Shown here one piece after another: positions 31,665 through 39,321 of a stretch of 64,000 nucleotides of DNA. A model generated the notes under the pieces. That model was not told the origin of the DNA. It worked only from the letters and a program-made list of their open reading frames with translations, and made no database searches. The first letter of the stretch is position 1. Every line of letters starts with the position of its first letter. The DNA comes from a virus. The stretch spans positions 1 through 64,000 of IMG/VR virus record IMGVR_UViG_3300028800_000061. One strand, given 5' to 3'. Position numbers and translations under genes: made by a program.

Positions 31665-32221
31665 CCGATCAGGAAGCACGCGGGTTCCCCGCAATGCGCG
31701 AGGACGCCATCGCCCAGGTCCGCGCGATCAAAGGTGTCGGCACTAAGGCCGAGCAGGTCGTGGACATCGTGTTGGCGTTGTTCGACGAGGAAGCGGTGGC
31801 CCGGCATGCCGACCGGCTGCTCGCGGACACCCGGATCCGGGCGATGGATTTCCGCAAGGGCATGAGCATGGACCTGGCTCCCGCCCAGGAACTGACCGCC
31901 CTGTGGGTTGGGGCCGCCCGCGGCATGCTCGGCGACGCACCCAACTACGTCGAGGGTGTAGCCGAGTTCCCGCCGCCCGGCGCTGATCTAACTGTCGGGC
32001 TCGCAGGGCAGGGAGAGCGGTTCGTGTACCGGATCGAGCGCGCTGGCAAAATCACCCCGCATCAAGCACGGCGCAACGCCGAAGCTGCGCTTGACCGAGC
32101 CAGGGTTGCCGGGCTGATCGCAGTGGACCTCCTGCTGCATGTGGCCGGTGAACGCAGCTATGACAGGGCCAAACTGAACCAGGTAGCCGAGGACCTCGCG
32201 GCAGCACTTAGAAAGGAATGA
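31661..32221 (+). CDS. Hypothetical protein, 186 residues
   Basis: ATGA overlap with the gene before. Predominantly helical; the middle has an extended part (GVAEFPPPGADLTVGLAGQGERFVYRIERAG) and the end is again helical (RNAEAALDRARVAGLIAVDLLLHVAGE). No domain recognised; no membrane segment or cysteine cluster. Confidence 0.55.
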   Translation: MTDQEARGFPAMREDAIAQVRAIKGVGTKAEQVVDIVLALFDEEAVARHADRLLADTRIRAMDFRKGMSMDLAPAQELTALWVGAARGMLGDAPNYVEGVAEFPPPGADLTVGLAGQGERFVYRIERAGKITPHQARRNAEAALDRARVAGLIAVDLLLHVAGERSYDRAKLNQVAEDLAAALRKE

Positions 32222-32227
32222 GCAGAA

Positions 32228-32836
32228 ATGCCACACCCTCCCATATTCAAGAATGCGTCACCAGTGCCGACCTGGGATCTCGGATCTGCACCATCCGTGC
32301 TGATGGCCCGGTGGGGCAAAGATCACTGGACCACCTTCGCTTACATCGAAACGCGATGGGTGGACCACCGCGGGATGCTCGACCATGACCGCATGCGCTG
32401 CGACAGGCGGCGGCACCCGGTCTTGTACTCAGCTAAGCGTCGCGTGATCGCGTTCAGTACTGACGCCGACGCCGCCCGGTACCCGACACGGCTGAAAACC
32501 GAGAAACCTGACGGGGACGGCCGCTGGGGGGTTGCGGAGCTCGCAGGCCACGACGACTACGACTGCCTGAACGACGCAATCACCGCCGGCCTGATCGCAG
32601 CGATCATGCCCCGCCCAATGCCTGGTGACTTCTTCCTGGATGCACGGGACCAAGGTGTCCGTGTGGCAGGCGGTGAGCTGGTCCGGCCGCCGGTCACAGG
32701 CATGACCGAGATGTGGTTGATGACCGCCGCATCGTTCAACCTCACCGAGCACGGCCAGGCTGTCGCGGGGGAGTTGCGCGCACATTTGGCGGCCCGCCGG
32801 CCCGCACACCAGTTCATGCCGTCCGGGGAGTTCTGA
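32228..32836 (+). CDS. Hypothetical protein, 202 residues
   Basis: ATG after AAGGAATGAGCAGAA. Mixed alpha/beta with many Trp/His/Arg; segments such as RMRCDRRRHPVLYSAKRRVIAFSTDADAARYP and ELAGHDDYDCLNDAITAGLIAAIM are folded-looking. One-base overlap with the next gene (TGATG). No family recognised. Confidence 0.55.
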   Translation: MPHPPIFKNASPVPTWDLGSAPSVLMARWGKDHWTTFAYIETRWVDHRGMLDHDRMRCDRRRHPVLYSAKRRVIAFSTDADAARYPTRLKTEKPDGDGRWGVAELAGHDDYDCLNDAITAGLIAAIMPRPMPGDFFLDARDQGVRVAGGELVRPPVTGMTEMWLMTAASFNLTEHGQAVAGELRAHLAARRPAHQFMPSGEF

Positions 32837-33282
32837 TGGCTGATCCGATCCGGTCGGTGGACTTGTTCGCTGCGGCGATCGCCGCGATGGGACGCGGCGA
32901 GAACCCGCTCAGCGACACGTTCTTCGCCACCCACCAAGTGAGCGGCCTTGAGGGTGCGGCGCTCGCTGGTCACATAGCTCAGGGGGCAGTGCTCAGCACC
33001 TGGGTGATCAACCATCCTGAGCAAGCGAGCGCCATGTTCATCCGAGTGGCGCTCGCCGTGGATGACGCCAAGCATGTGTGCCACGCAGCCGGTTGCCGCA
33101 CCCCGGTGCATCCGAAGATGTTCATGTGCCGGCCGCATTGGTTCCGGTTGCCGAAACCAATGCGGGACGCGATCTGGGCGGCGTACCGGCCCGGGCAGGA
33201 GATCCGCAAAGACCCATCCCCGGAGTACATCAAAGCAGCCAGGGCGGCCATCGATCACATCGCCCAGTTGGAGGCGGCGTGA
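32836..33282 (+). CDS. Hypothetical protein with zinc-binding CxxxxC...CxxHW motif
   Basis: 148 residues from ATG 32836. The C-terminal half has CHAAGCRTPVHPKMFMCRPHW followed by RLPKPMRDAIWAAYRPGQE, a small metal-binding motif found in many actinophage accessory proteins of unknown role. The N-terminal half is helical and Ala-rich. Overlaps the next gene (GTGA). Confidence 0.6.
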   Translation: MADPIRSVDLFAAAIAAMGRGENPLSDTFFATHQVSGLEGAALAGHIAQGAVLSTWVINHPEQASAMFIRVALAVDDAKHVCHAAGCRTPVHPKMFMCRPHWFRLPKPMRDAIWAAYRPGQEIRKDPSPEYIKAARAAIDHIAQLEAA

Positions 33283-33512
33283 CCGGGCCCAGGCAGCCGA
33301 CACCGCCCCGGCGGCCGCGACGGAGCGAGAGCAGCACGCTCGCGCCTGGTGTGGTGGATATCCGGCTGACCGGCGCACCGGAAGATCTAGCCGCGGTCGC
33401 CTCGCGCATAGGCGGCCTGTTCGATGTGGTGAAGCAATCCGGCCAGTACGCGAACGATGGCGGCCGGGCCATGCGGGTGTATATCACCATCCGAAGGGAC
33501 AGCAGCGAATGA
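33279..33512 (+). CDS. Hypothetical small protein, ferredoxin-like outline
   Basis: 77 residues, GTG start overlapping the previous stop. After a Pro/Arg-rich start the sequence VVDIRLTGAPEDLAAVASRIGGLFDVVKQ ... RVYITIRRD follows a beta-alpha-beta pattern seen in small phage proteins. ATGA overlap with the next gene. Unknown function. Confidence 0.5.
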   Translation: MTGPRQPTPPRRPRRSESSTLAPGVVDIRLTGAPEDLAAVASRIGGLFDVVKQSGQYANDGGRAMRVYITIRRDSSE

Positions 33513-34090
33513 TCGAAAACCTGCCCATAGACGCCACTGATTTGATCGCCGACGCGTACGGCATCCAGAGACGACCGCGTTACCGAGTAATCCCGCAAAC
33601 CGTTGGCTTGGCCACCGCACTGCTGGTCGCACAGAACGTCACCCGCCGGCAGGCTATTGGTATCGGCCGACCGCGCCGCCATCCTGCTGTTGACGCCGCC
33701 CTGTGCGAGGCTGCGGAAGCGTTCGCACTGGTGCTCGGCTTCGAGTCGCCTGCCGGGTGGCGCGGCGGCGCTCTCGCATCCCTGAGCAGCTTGCTCGGCT
33801 CGGGCTTGCTCGTCGAAAGTCACATGTTCTGGGTGACCGAGGATCGGGCCCGGAGGGATGTGAGGGACTGGGCGGCCGGCGTTGCGCCTGCCGGATTGTT
33901 TCCCTCCGCGTTCGATGTCTTGACCGCCAATCTGCTATCGCACCGGCCGCTGATGGCCAGCTGGGATTGCATCCACGAACGGACCGGGGTAACCCGCGAA
34001 CTGCGCTGCGATTTGCAAGGCCACGATTTCCGCGCCCACCGGGATGTCCGCCACCCCGGATGCTTCCCGGATGTGCCGGTGCCGCAGTGA
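33509..34090 (+). CDS. Hypothetical protein, 193 residues
   Basis: ATG 33509 (site AGGGACAGC). Mostly helical and hydrophobic-rich but without clear membrane segments (VDAALCEAAEAFALVLGFESPAGW). The C-terminus (WDCIHERTGVTRELRCDLQGHDFRAHRDV) has Cys/His. Overlaps the next gene (GTGA). Not recognised. Confidence 0.5.
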   Translation: MIENLPIDATDLIADAYGIQRRPRYRVIPQTVGLATALLVAQNVTRRQAIGIGRPRRHPAVDAALCEAAEAFALVLGFESPAGWRGGALASLSSLLGSGLLVESHMFWVTEDRARRDVRDWAAGVAPAGLFPSAFDVLTANLLSHRPLMASWDCIHERTGVTRELRCDLQGHDFRAHRDVRHPGCFPDVPVPQ

Positions 34091-34272
34091 TCGGCCGGAC
34101 ATACCTTGAGCGCGGCCAGCCGGTCACCGTGCTGGTCCGCTGGCGAAAGGGCGCACGATGCCCGCGCAACGTGCTTATCAAACGCCCCGATGGAAGCCAG
34201 GTTGTGCGACCTTTTCGCGGGCTGCGCCGAGGAAGGAGAACTCTGATTGATGGCGCTAACCCAGGTAGCTGA
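34087..34272 (+). CDS. Hypothetical small beta-rich protein
   Basis: 61 residues from GTG 34087, overlapping the previous stop. The sequence GRTYLERGQPVTVLVRWRKGARCPRNVLIKRPDG is basic and beta-like, possibly an SH3-like barrel. Its end overlaps the next gene by 23 bases. Just above the size where gene finders work well. Confidence 0.45.
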   Translation: MIGRTYLERGQPVTVLVRWRKGARCPRNVLIKRPDGSQVVRPFRGLRRGRRTLIDGANPGS

Positions 34273-34552
34273 CCTCTTGGCGGCGGCACGGGAACGCAGC
34301 GAACGCCCGCTGCTTCATGCCGGTGCGCTGCCCATCTCCAACGATGCCGTCCGGTGCCTGATGGAGTCGGCCGCCGATGTTCCCTGCCTCCTCGCTGCCG
34401 TAGAGGCCGCTCACCGGCCAGTGAGCGGGCGTTGCGCATGGTGCCGGGAAGCGGGCGGGCAGCGGATGAAGTGGCCATGCGGCGAATACCAGGCCATCTC
34501 TCGTGCCCTTCTAGGTGAATTTGAAGCGGAGGAGGCCGGCCGTGCCCATTAG
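34250..34552 (+). CDS. Hypothetical protein, 100 residues, zinc-like
   Basis: ATG 34250, with GGAAGGAG upstream. Helical N-terminus; CAWCREAGGQRMKWPCGEY near residue 62 gives three Cys in a zinc-finger spacing. The 3' end overlaps the next start by 11 bases. Unknown. Confidence 0.5.
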   Translation: MALTQVADLLAAARERSERPLLHAGALPISNDAVRCLMESAADVPCLLAAVEAAHRPVSGRCAWCREAGGQRMKWPCGEYQAISRALLGEFEAEEAGRAH

Positions 34553-34958
34553 CCAGATCGCCGGCGGTTGCTGGGTGCTCGGCGCTGTCAACGACGCCGA
34601 GTGGGTGCCGCATTTCATATCCGATGCAAGTGTCAGGGAGTGGGCACGAGCCAACGAGCCCGAGTCGCTGGCCACGATCAGGCAGCTTGCTGAGCCGTGC
34701 TGGACCGCTGTGTGTGACGGCCCTGGCGTTGGTCCTTCTGATGTCTGCGGGGTCGAGTTCGAGGACGGCGAAGGCGGTAACCACGGGCCCAGCCGGACAG
34801 TAACTGAGGACTGGATCGCCGCCCACGGCTGGCTGGTGCTCCGCGATGGAACCGTGTTCGGGTTGTGCTGTGAGGATGACTGGCCGCCAGCCAACCCGCC
34901 CGCAACCGTGTCACCTGGCCAACTCACCCTCGACGACCAGGATGTAGCCGATGCCTGA
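34542..34958 (+). CDS. Hypothetical acidic protein, 138 residues
   Basis: GTG 34542, chosen for the site GGAGGAGG eight bases upstream. Acidic, with CDGPGVGPSDVCGVEFEDGEGG and a second part DWIAAHGWLVLRDGTVFGLCCEDD. The pattern suggests two strand-rich halves binding a metal through Cys. Overlaps the next start. Not recognised. Confidence 0.5.
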   Translation: MPISQIAGGCWVLGAVNDAEWVPHFISDASVREWARANEPESLATIRQLAEPCWTAVCDGPGVGPSDVCGVEFEDGEGGNHGPSRTVTEDWIAAHGWLVLRDGTVFGLCCEDDWPPANPPATVSPGQLTLDDQDVADA

Positions 34959-35142
34959 CCACGAGAGCAAACCGCAGTGGTGGGAGAAGCCGGAGGGAAA
35001 GCGGTGGACCCGCGGCCGGTGGGAGTTCTACCGCGATCGCCGTGACTGGTTCATCGGGATGTTCCGGCCAGGCCCGCCCCGTGGGACGTATTTCGTGTTC
35101 TTCACCTTGGTCGCGAAGAAGAACCACCGGGCGGCAGCATGA
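34951..35142 (+). CDS. Hypothetical small basic aromatic protein
   Basis: 63 residues, rich in Trp, Arg and Phe (EFYRDRRDWFIGMFRPG; TYFVFFTLVAKK). It has one short hydrophobic stretch that may be an edge strand rather than a membrane segment. Overlaps both neighbours. Unknown. Confidence 0.45.
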   Translation: MPDHESKPQWWEKPEGKRWTRGRWEFYRDRRDWFIGMFRPGPPRGTYFVFFTLVAKKNHRAAA

Positions 35143-35786
35143 GCCAGCCAGCCGGGGCGGAACCTCTGAATCTGCTTGTGGTCCTTGAGGAAATCAAACG
35201 GGAGCAGCCAGCGCCGTGCATCCACCACTCACCAGCTCGCGGGCTGTTCGCCCGGGCGGCCGAGTTTGAGGCGTGGCAGGAGCAGCACGGCGGGTTCGGG
35301 TCGTACAGCCGGTCACACGCGTGGCATCCGGCGATCATCGCCCCGACCGACCCCGCAGGTCGTTGCCAGCCAACTCTGCTATCAGCGGACATCCGCATCG
35401 CGCACGGACTCGATGTCAACCGGGAGCGCGCTTGCGCATGCGAGGAAACCAACCGGCTGATGTACAAGGGTGCCTGCTGCGGGTGCGAGTGGGAGGGCAC
35501 GGCCCGCGATCACGAGAACAGTGCGGTAGAGGACGCGTGCGATCACTCGTGGCCGGGTTGGCGTGATCTGCCGACAGTGCCCAGAATGCCATCGGAGAAC
35601 GGGCCGAGGGACAAGTTCGCCCGGGACCGGTGGACTGAGCATGTGAACGGGCTGTATCCGCCCGGGTGGCTGGAAGCGGGCGGCCCGATCCGCACTGTCC
35701 GCCGGCCGGCCGAATCTCGGCATGTTGAGGGCGGCACCCAGTTCGGCGGGTACGACATGAACGCCGGCCAGCGGACAGTGACCTGA
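35139..35786 (+). CDS. Hypothetical protein with Cys-rich centre, 215 residues
   Basis: Contains ACACEETNRLMYKGACCGCEWE, five Cys within 17 residues, then HENSAVEDACDHSWPGW. This resembles uncharacterised actinophage proteins with a zinc-binding core. It overlaps the preceding gene by four bases and the PAPS-reductase-like gene by one base (TGATG), so it may be that enzyme's partner. Function unknown. Confidence 0.55.
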   Translation: MSQPAGAEPLNLLVVLEEIKREQPAPCIHHSPARGLFARAAEFEAWQEQHGGFGSYSRSHAWHPAIIAPTDPAGRCQPTLLSADIRIAHGLDVNRERACACEETNRLMYKGACCGCEWEGTARDHENSAVEDACDHSWPGWRDLPTVPRMPSENGPRDKFARDRWTEHVNGLYPPGWLEAGGPIRTVRRPAESRHVEGGTQFGGYDMNAGQRTVT

Positions 35787-36838
35787 TGGCACCTGGTGGA
35801 ACTCTCACCATCACGCCCTCGGCCGCGCCTGCGGAGCCGATCCAGGGGGAGCTGTTTCCCCGCGAGGACCCCGAGCCGGACCTGGCCAGTTACGACATCA
35901 TCCTGGCGAACATCTCCGGCGGGAAAGACTCCCAGACGATGCTGCGGCAACTGGTCGCGGCGTGCACCGCCGCCGGGGTGCCGTTGGACCGGATCGTGTG
36001 CGTGTTCGCCGATCTCGGCAAGGATGACGAGTGGCCAGGCACGGAGGAAATCGCCCGGTTGCACGCGGAGCACTACGGGCTGCGGTTCATCACGGTCTGC
36101 AGGACGATCGCAGACCGGGTGACCGGCGAGCGGCGGCAGCAAGGACTGCTCGAGTACATCCTTCACCGTGGCATGTGGCCGGATGCGAAAAACCGGTTCT
36201 GCACCAGCGACCTGAAACGCGGCCCGATCTTGACTGTCATGACCCGCTTGGTCGGTGAAGTGCGGGCGTCGTGGCGGGTGATGCTGCCAGGTGCCCGGCG
36301 TTGCCGGCCGCGGCGGGTGCGGGTGCTCAACGTGATGGGCCTCCGCGCGCAGGAGAGTGTCACCCGGCGCCTCATGGCGCCGTTCGAGCACGACGAGAAG
36401 TCCAGCAACCAGACCTGCCGGCATGTGGATGAGTGGCTGCCGATCCACCGGTGGACTGCCGGCCAGGTGTGGGCTGATATTCACGCCAGCGGTGTCCCTT
36501 ACCACTTCGCCTATGACCTCGGCATGCCCCGCTTGTCGTGCGTTTTCTGTGTGCTGGCATCCGGGTCGGCGCTGGTTCTCGCCGCCCGGCACCACCCGGA
36601 CGGTGCACGGAAACGCCTGCTCGTTGAGCGCATATTCGCTTGGCGACGGCTCCGGTCGGTCACCGCGGTCATCCTCGCGGCCAGCAACGGCACGGTGTCA
36701 ACAACAACCGCGGTGTTCATGATCAAACGGGTCATGCGGTCCGGTCCGACGTTCCAGAACGGCCGGTCGATGGCGGATGTCATAGCGCGGGCGGCGGCTG
36801 AGCCCGCTGGCAGGCCGGTCCAGGACTGGGCGGCTTGA
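35786..36838 (+). CDS. PAPS-reductase/PP-loop ATPase family protein
   Basis: 350 residues. The PP-loop is ISGGKDSQTML (residues ~43-53), followed by VCVFADLGKDDEWPGTEEIARLH as in adenine-nucleotide alpha-hydrolases. CTSDLKRGP (~147) and RLSCVFCVLAS (~250) supply the Cys residues typical of phage PAPS-reductase-like proteins. DndC and related enzymes of this family activate sulfur for phosphorothioate DNA; others modify nucleobases. No dnd partner genes are visible here. The reaction is unknown, but a DNA- or RNA-modification role is a fair guess. Confidence 0.75.
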   Translation: MAPGGTLTITPSAAPAEPIQGELFPREDPEPDLASYDIILANISGGKDSQTMLRQLVAACTAAGVPLDRIVCVFADLGKDDEWPGTEEIARLHAEHYGLRFITVCRTIADRVTGERRQQGLLEYILHRGMWPDAKNRFCTSDLKRGPILTVMTRLVGEVRASWRVMLPGARRCRPRRVRVLNVMGLRAQESVTRRLMAPFEHDEKSSNQTCRHVDEWLPIHRWTAGQVWADIHASGVPYHFAYDLGMPRLSCVFCVLASGSALVLAARHHPDGARKRLLVERIFAWRRLRSVTAVILAASNGTVSTTTAVFMIKRVMRSGPTFQNGRSMADVIARAAAEPAGRPVQDWAA

Positions 36839-36972
36839 CCGGCAGGCGCACGGGAAGGTCGCAGCGGGTGGGGGACTTATGGCATCATCTGGGACATCCG
36901 GGGGGATAAAGGACAGGTGGCAGTTCGCGTGCACAGGCAGATCTCAGTTGGCCCACGACATGGGGGCGCGTT

Positions 36973-37428
36973 ATGGGCGACAGCCCCGCCCCCATCATTG
37001 ATGCGGAGCGGGCGGCGAGCATCGCCCGGCTGCGGGAGAACCGGGACCGGCTCACCGCCCAGATCGCAGCGATAGATGCCGAGCTGGCCGCGAGCAGCGT
37101 GAACTTGCTACTCGAGCAGCGGGCCGCACTCAACACTGAGATCACCCGGGTGAACAGGGCGTTGAAAGCGCTGGGTGCGCCGATCTCCGATAGGCGGCTG
37201 CGCGGATCCAAAGGCGGCCCGACCGATCTGATCCGCCAGTTCGCCCCGCCCGGTCACCGCGGCGATTTCACAGCGCAGGATGTTGCGGCATCCCCGTTTG
37301 CTGCCGGGTGGCGGACCCGCGCCCAGGATCCGGTTCTGGCGATCAACCATGCGCTGAACCGGCTGGCGGAAACAGGTGAGTATGAGCGGACCGGGGTCAA
37401 AGGCTGGTACCGCCGGTCAGCATCATGA
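36973..37428 (+). CDS. Coiled-coil plus winged-helix-like protein A
   Basis: 151 residues, ATG 36973. Residues ~10-60 are a coiled coil (IARLRENRDRLTAQIAAIDAELAAS); the C-terminal 70 residues (FTAQDVAASPFAAGWRTRAQDPVLAINHALNRLAETGEYERTG) read as a small winged helix. The next gene has the same layout, so the two look like diverged tandem copies. The 134 bases before it hold no gene. Probably DNA-binding. Confidence 0.6.
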   Translation: MGDSPAPIIDAERAASIARLRENRDRLTAQIAAIDAELAASSVNLLLEQRAALNTEITRVNRALKALGAPISDRRLRGSKGGPTDLIRQFAPPGHRGDFTAQDVAASPFAAGWRTRAQDPVLAINHALNRLAETGEYERTGVKGWYRRSAS

Positions 37429-37853
37429 CCGGAACGCATGCAGATCCTGATCCGGCGCTGACCGCAGCCCGGCGTGCCGACCTCATCCACAGCCTGCACT
37501 CGTACAGGGCTCACCTGCTGCAAGAGCTGGCTATCACGACGGCAGCTATCGAACAGTACGGCGCGGTCAAAGTACCGCGCGCCCAACCGCATCCGGCCCG
37601 CCGGGGAACTATCACACTGCTGCGCGCTTACATCGCAACCAATCCCGGGCGTATAACTGAGGCGGCCGCGTACGAGTGGCTGCAGCGGCACGGCTGGGAA
37701 AGCGCCGCTAATGACAGGCACGCCGCGGTGAGCACAGGCTTGGCTAACTTCGCCACGTGGGGGCATCTCGTGAGGACACGCCAGGGTGTATATGAAACTC
37801 CAGCAGCGATTGTGGCCGCGCACCAGGCTGCTGATGCCAATCGGCCTGTGTGA
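37425..37853 (+). CDS. Coiled-coil plus winged-helix-like protein B
   Basis: 142 residues, overlapping its neighbour by four bases. Helical N-terminus (LIHSLHSYRAHLLQELAITTAAIEQ), then a winged-helix-like end (TEAAAYEWLQRHGWESAANDRHAAVSTGLANFATWGHLVRTRQGVYE). Parallel in layout to the gene before it (short helix, linker, winged helix ending in a Tyr). Possibly a heterodimeric DNA-binding pair. Confidence 0.6.
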   Translation: MTGTHADPDPALTAARRADLIHSLHSYRAHLLQELAITTAAIEQYGAVKVPRAQPHPARRGTITLLRAYIATNPGRITEAAAYEWLQRHGWESAANDRHAAVSTGLANFATWGHLVRTRQGVYETPAAIVAAHQAADANRPV

Positions 37854-38012
37854 GAGCTGCGGCTGATAGCACGCGAACACCCCCAGGAAGGCCGGAACGC
37901 CCTTCACCCCGTCCTGGCCAGGGCAAGCCAATTCGTGTCATCGTGCGTTACGATAGGCAGATCGCACGACATCGAATGGTCTGGCACTAACCGCCTCAGG
38001 GGGACGGCACTC

Positions 38013-38354
38013 ATGGCCCAGAAAGTTCTGGTAACTAGCCTCTGCGACCTGCCGCACGATGGCGCAGAGATCGACGCGGCAAACAGGATCGAGTTCGGAT
38101 GGGGGGGCTTGTCCTACGAGCTTGACAGCTGCGACTCGCATGCGAAGGAAATCACGGGGGAGTTTGAAGGGCTGATCGCGTCCGCCCGTCAAGTATCCGC
38201 GAAACGCCCGCCGTTGAAGCGGACCACGAAAACCCGCAAGCACGATGCGGCTGTCCGTGAGTGGGCGGCGGCGATGGGGTACAAGATCAGTGACCGGGGC
38301 CGGATCCCCGCGCATATCCTTTCCGATTACGCCCGCGAGCACCCAGGGGAGTAA
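38013..38354 (+). CDS. lsr2: Lsr2-like nucleoid protein
   Basis: 113 residues from ATG 38013; a longer frame to 37935 adds an unlikely N-terminus. The N-terminal half matches the Lsr2 dimerisation part (AQKVLVTSLCDLPHDG ... IEFGWGGLSYELDSCDSHA). The C-terminal half has the AT-hook-like DNA-binding region with the RGR core (AAVREWAAAMGYKISDRGRI then PAHILSDYAREHPG). Lsr2 coats AT-rich foreign DNA in actinobacteria. An element-borne copy could keep its own genes quiet or counter host silencing. It lies just left of the tRNA array. Confidence 0.9.
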   Translation: MAQKVLVTSLCDLPHDGAEIDAANRIEFGWGGLSYELDSCDSHAKEITGEFEGLIASARQVSAKRPPLKRTTKTRKHDAAVREWAAAMGYKISDRGRIPAHILSDYAREHPGE

Positions 38355-38359
38355 CTGTC

Positions 38360-38539
38360 ATGGCCGTCCAGGGCAGCGAGCCGGATCTTGATCCGCGTAT
38401 CATCAGCGCTTTGCACCGTATCGAGATACGTACGCCGGGGACTGCGGCGGAAGCCCGGCGCGCTGCCCTGGCCGAGTTGCCGCGGCTTCTCCGCGAGTTG
38501 AGCGAGCTTGATGCGGCCACCAGCCCGCCCAGCGGATAA
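38360..38539 (+). CDS. Hypothetical 59-residue protein downstream of lsr2
   Basis: ATG 38360, six bases after the lsr2 stop, TAA at 38537. Sequence MAVQGSEPDLDPRIISALHR, then a helical Ala/Glu/Leu-rich end (ARRAALAELPRLLRELSE). Composition and phase fit a real gene co-transcribed with lsr2. Too short for usual gene finding. Confidence 0.55.
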   Translation: MAVQGSEPDLDPRIISALHRIEIRTPGTAAEARRAALAELPRLLRELSELDAATSPPSG

Positions 38540-38548
38540 GGGCACGCT

Positions 38549-38743
38549 GTGCGCTGCCAATACGCAGCGCACAGTGGCCCGTGCGGCACCTTGAGGTCCA
38601 CACAGCACGACGACCATGGTGCACGCACGCAACTATGCGCTACTGCACCCGACGCCCGGAGGCGTGGCTTACAACACTGCACGGGTGAACTGCTCGCGGG
38701 AAGTAACACTAAACCAATTGCATGCCAGTCCAAGATCATGTAG
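38549..38743 (+). CDS. Possible small Cys/His protein
   Basis: 64 residues from GTG 38549. The start RCQYAAHSGPCGTLRSTQHDDHG resembles the short Cys/His motifs seen in actinophage mini-proteins. The second half is unconvincing. Weak ribosome site. It may be real only in its first half. Confidence 0.3.
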   Translation: MRCQYAAHSGPCGTLRSTQHDDHGARTQLCATAPDARRRGLQHCTGELLAGSNTKPIACQSKIM

Positions 38744-38748
38744 TCTTA

Positions 38749-38765
38749 GTATCAGTCAATGATAC
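38749..38765. promoter_or_regulatory. Inverted repeat GTATCA-GTCAA-TGATAC before the tRNA array
   Basis: Perfect 6-bp arms in an AT-richer stretch, about 205 bases before the first tRNA. It is a likely operator or part of a promoter region (ATACAAGG also occurs at 54011). The region 38744-38970 is otherwise free of clear genes. Confidence 0.4.
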
Positions 38766-38779
38766 AAGGTGGTCAAAGG

Positions 38780-38893
38780 GTGAAACCCGCAGCCAGGATC
38801 GCAGGATCCCTGCACCGGCACCAGCCGGCAGCGGGCGACCCTGCCCTGCGCTGGAATGGGATGGAGAAGGCCACCGGAGAGCCTTCCGGGTAG
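38780..38893 (+). CDS. Possible 37-residue peptide
   Basis: GTG 38780 directly after CAAAGG, coding for MKPAARIAGSLHRHQPAAGD and 17 more residues, stop TAG. Basic. Support is limited to the start region and its place between a probable promoter and a terminator; it may not be translated. Confidence 0.25.
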   Translation: MKPAARIAGSLHRHQPAAGDPALRWNGMEKATGEPSG

Positions 38894-38912
38894 CACCAAG
38901 CTAACCGCGAAG

Positions 38913-38947
38913 GCCGCCCCCGGGACCAGGACCCGGCGGGCGGTTTT
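38913..38947 (+). terminator. GC hairpin followed by TTTT
   Basis: CCGCCCCCGGG pairs with CCCGGCGGGCGG (one bulge) around ACCAGGA and is followed by TTTTCTG. It separates the lsr2 region from the tRNA array. Confidence 0.65.
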
Positions 38948-38969
38948 CTGTTAGCCGGAACAGTTTCAT

Positions 38970-39043
38970 AGGGATGTAGCTCAACTTGGTAGAGTAGCGG
39001 TCTCCAAAACCGCTGGTTGTGGGTTCGAATCCTGCCATCCCTG
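38970..39043 (+). tRNA. tRNA-Trp (CCA)
   Basis: Acceptor AGGGATG/CATCCCT, loop CTCCAAA with anticodon CCA, T-loop TTCGAAT, G73. First gene of the array. Confidence 0.93.
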
Positions 39044-39117
39044 CGGAGCACCACCCTTCGGGGGGAATGTGCCTGGCACACCTTGATAACTCCACAGCGG
39101 AAACACCATGATTAACC

Positions 39118-39164
39118 GTTCCCGTCGCGCGGCGTGGCCAGCCGGCCGGTCGCGCGACGGGAAC
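39118..39164. repeat. 14-bp perfect inverted repeat between tRNA-Trp and tRNA-Ala
   Basis: GTTCCCGTCGCGCG and its exact reverse complement flank a 19-base loop. AACACCATG occurs on both sides. No gene lies in 39044-39169; this is probably a processing or termination hairpin. Confidence 0.65.
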
Positions 39165-39169
39165 ACCAT

Positions 39170-39243
39170 GGGGCTTTAGCGCAGCCCGGTAGCGCGCCTC
39201 GTTCGCATCGAGGAGGCCGCCGGTTCGAATCCGGCAAGCTCCA
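39170..39243 (+). tRNA. tRNA-Ala (CGC)
   Basis: Acceptor GGGGCTT/AAGCTCC with G3-U70 (the alanine identity pair), loop TTCGCAT, anticodon CGC. Confidence 0.93.
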
Positions 39244-39245
39244 CG

Positions 39246-39321
39246 GCGGGAAGTTGAGGGTTCGAATCCCTCCTGGTCCACGCATTGGGCTGGTACCTCA
39301 ATTGGCAGAGGCCCGCATCTT
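39246..39321 (+). tRNA. Two tRNA halves in reversed order (candidate circularly permuted tRNA)
   Basis: The 3' half comes first: stem GCGGG (39246), variable AAGTT, T-arm GAGGG-TTCGAAT-CCCTC, acceptor CTGGTCC, A at 39280. After six bases the 5' half follows: acceptor GGGCTGG (39287), TA, D-arm CCTC/GAGG, stem CCCGC (39312) and part of a loop. Acceptor strands pair 7/7 (three G-U) and the anticodon stem 5/5, so both halves belong to one tRNA body. The anticodon cannot be fixed (CTT would have U33). The unit is squeezed exactly between two intact tRNA-Ala genes. Confidence 0.5.
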
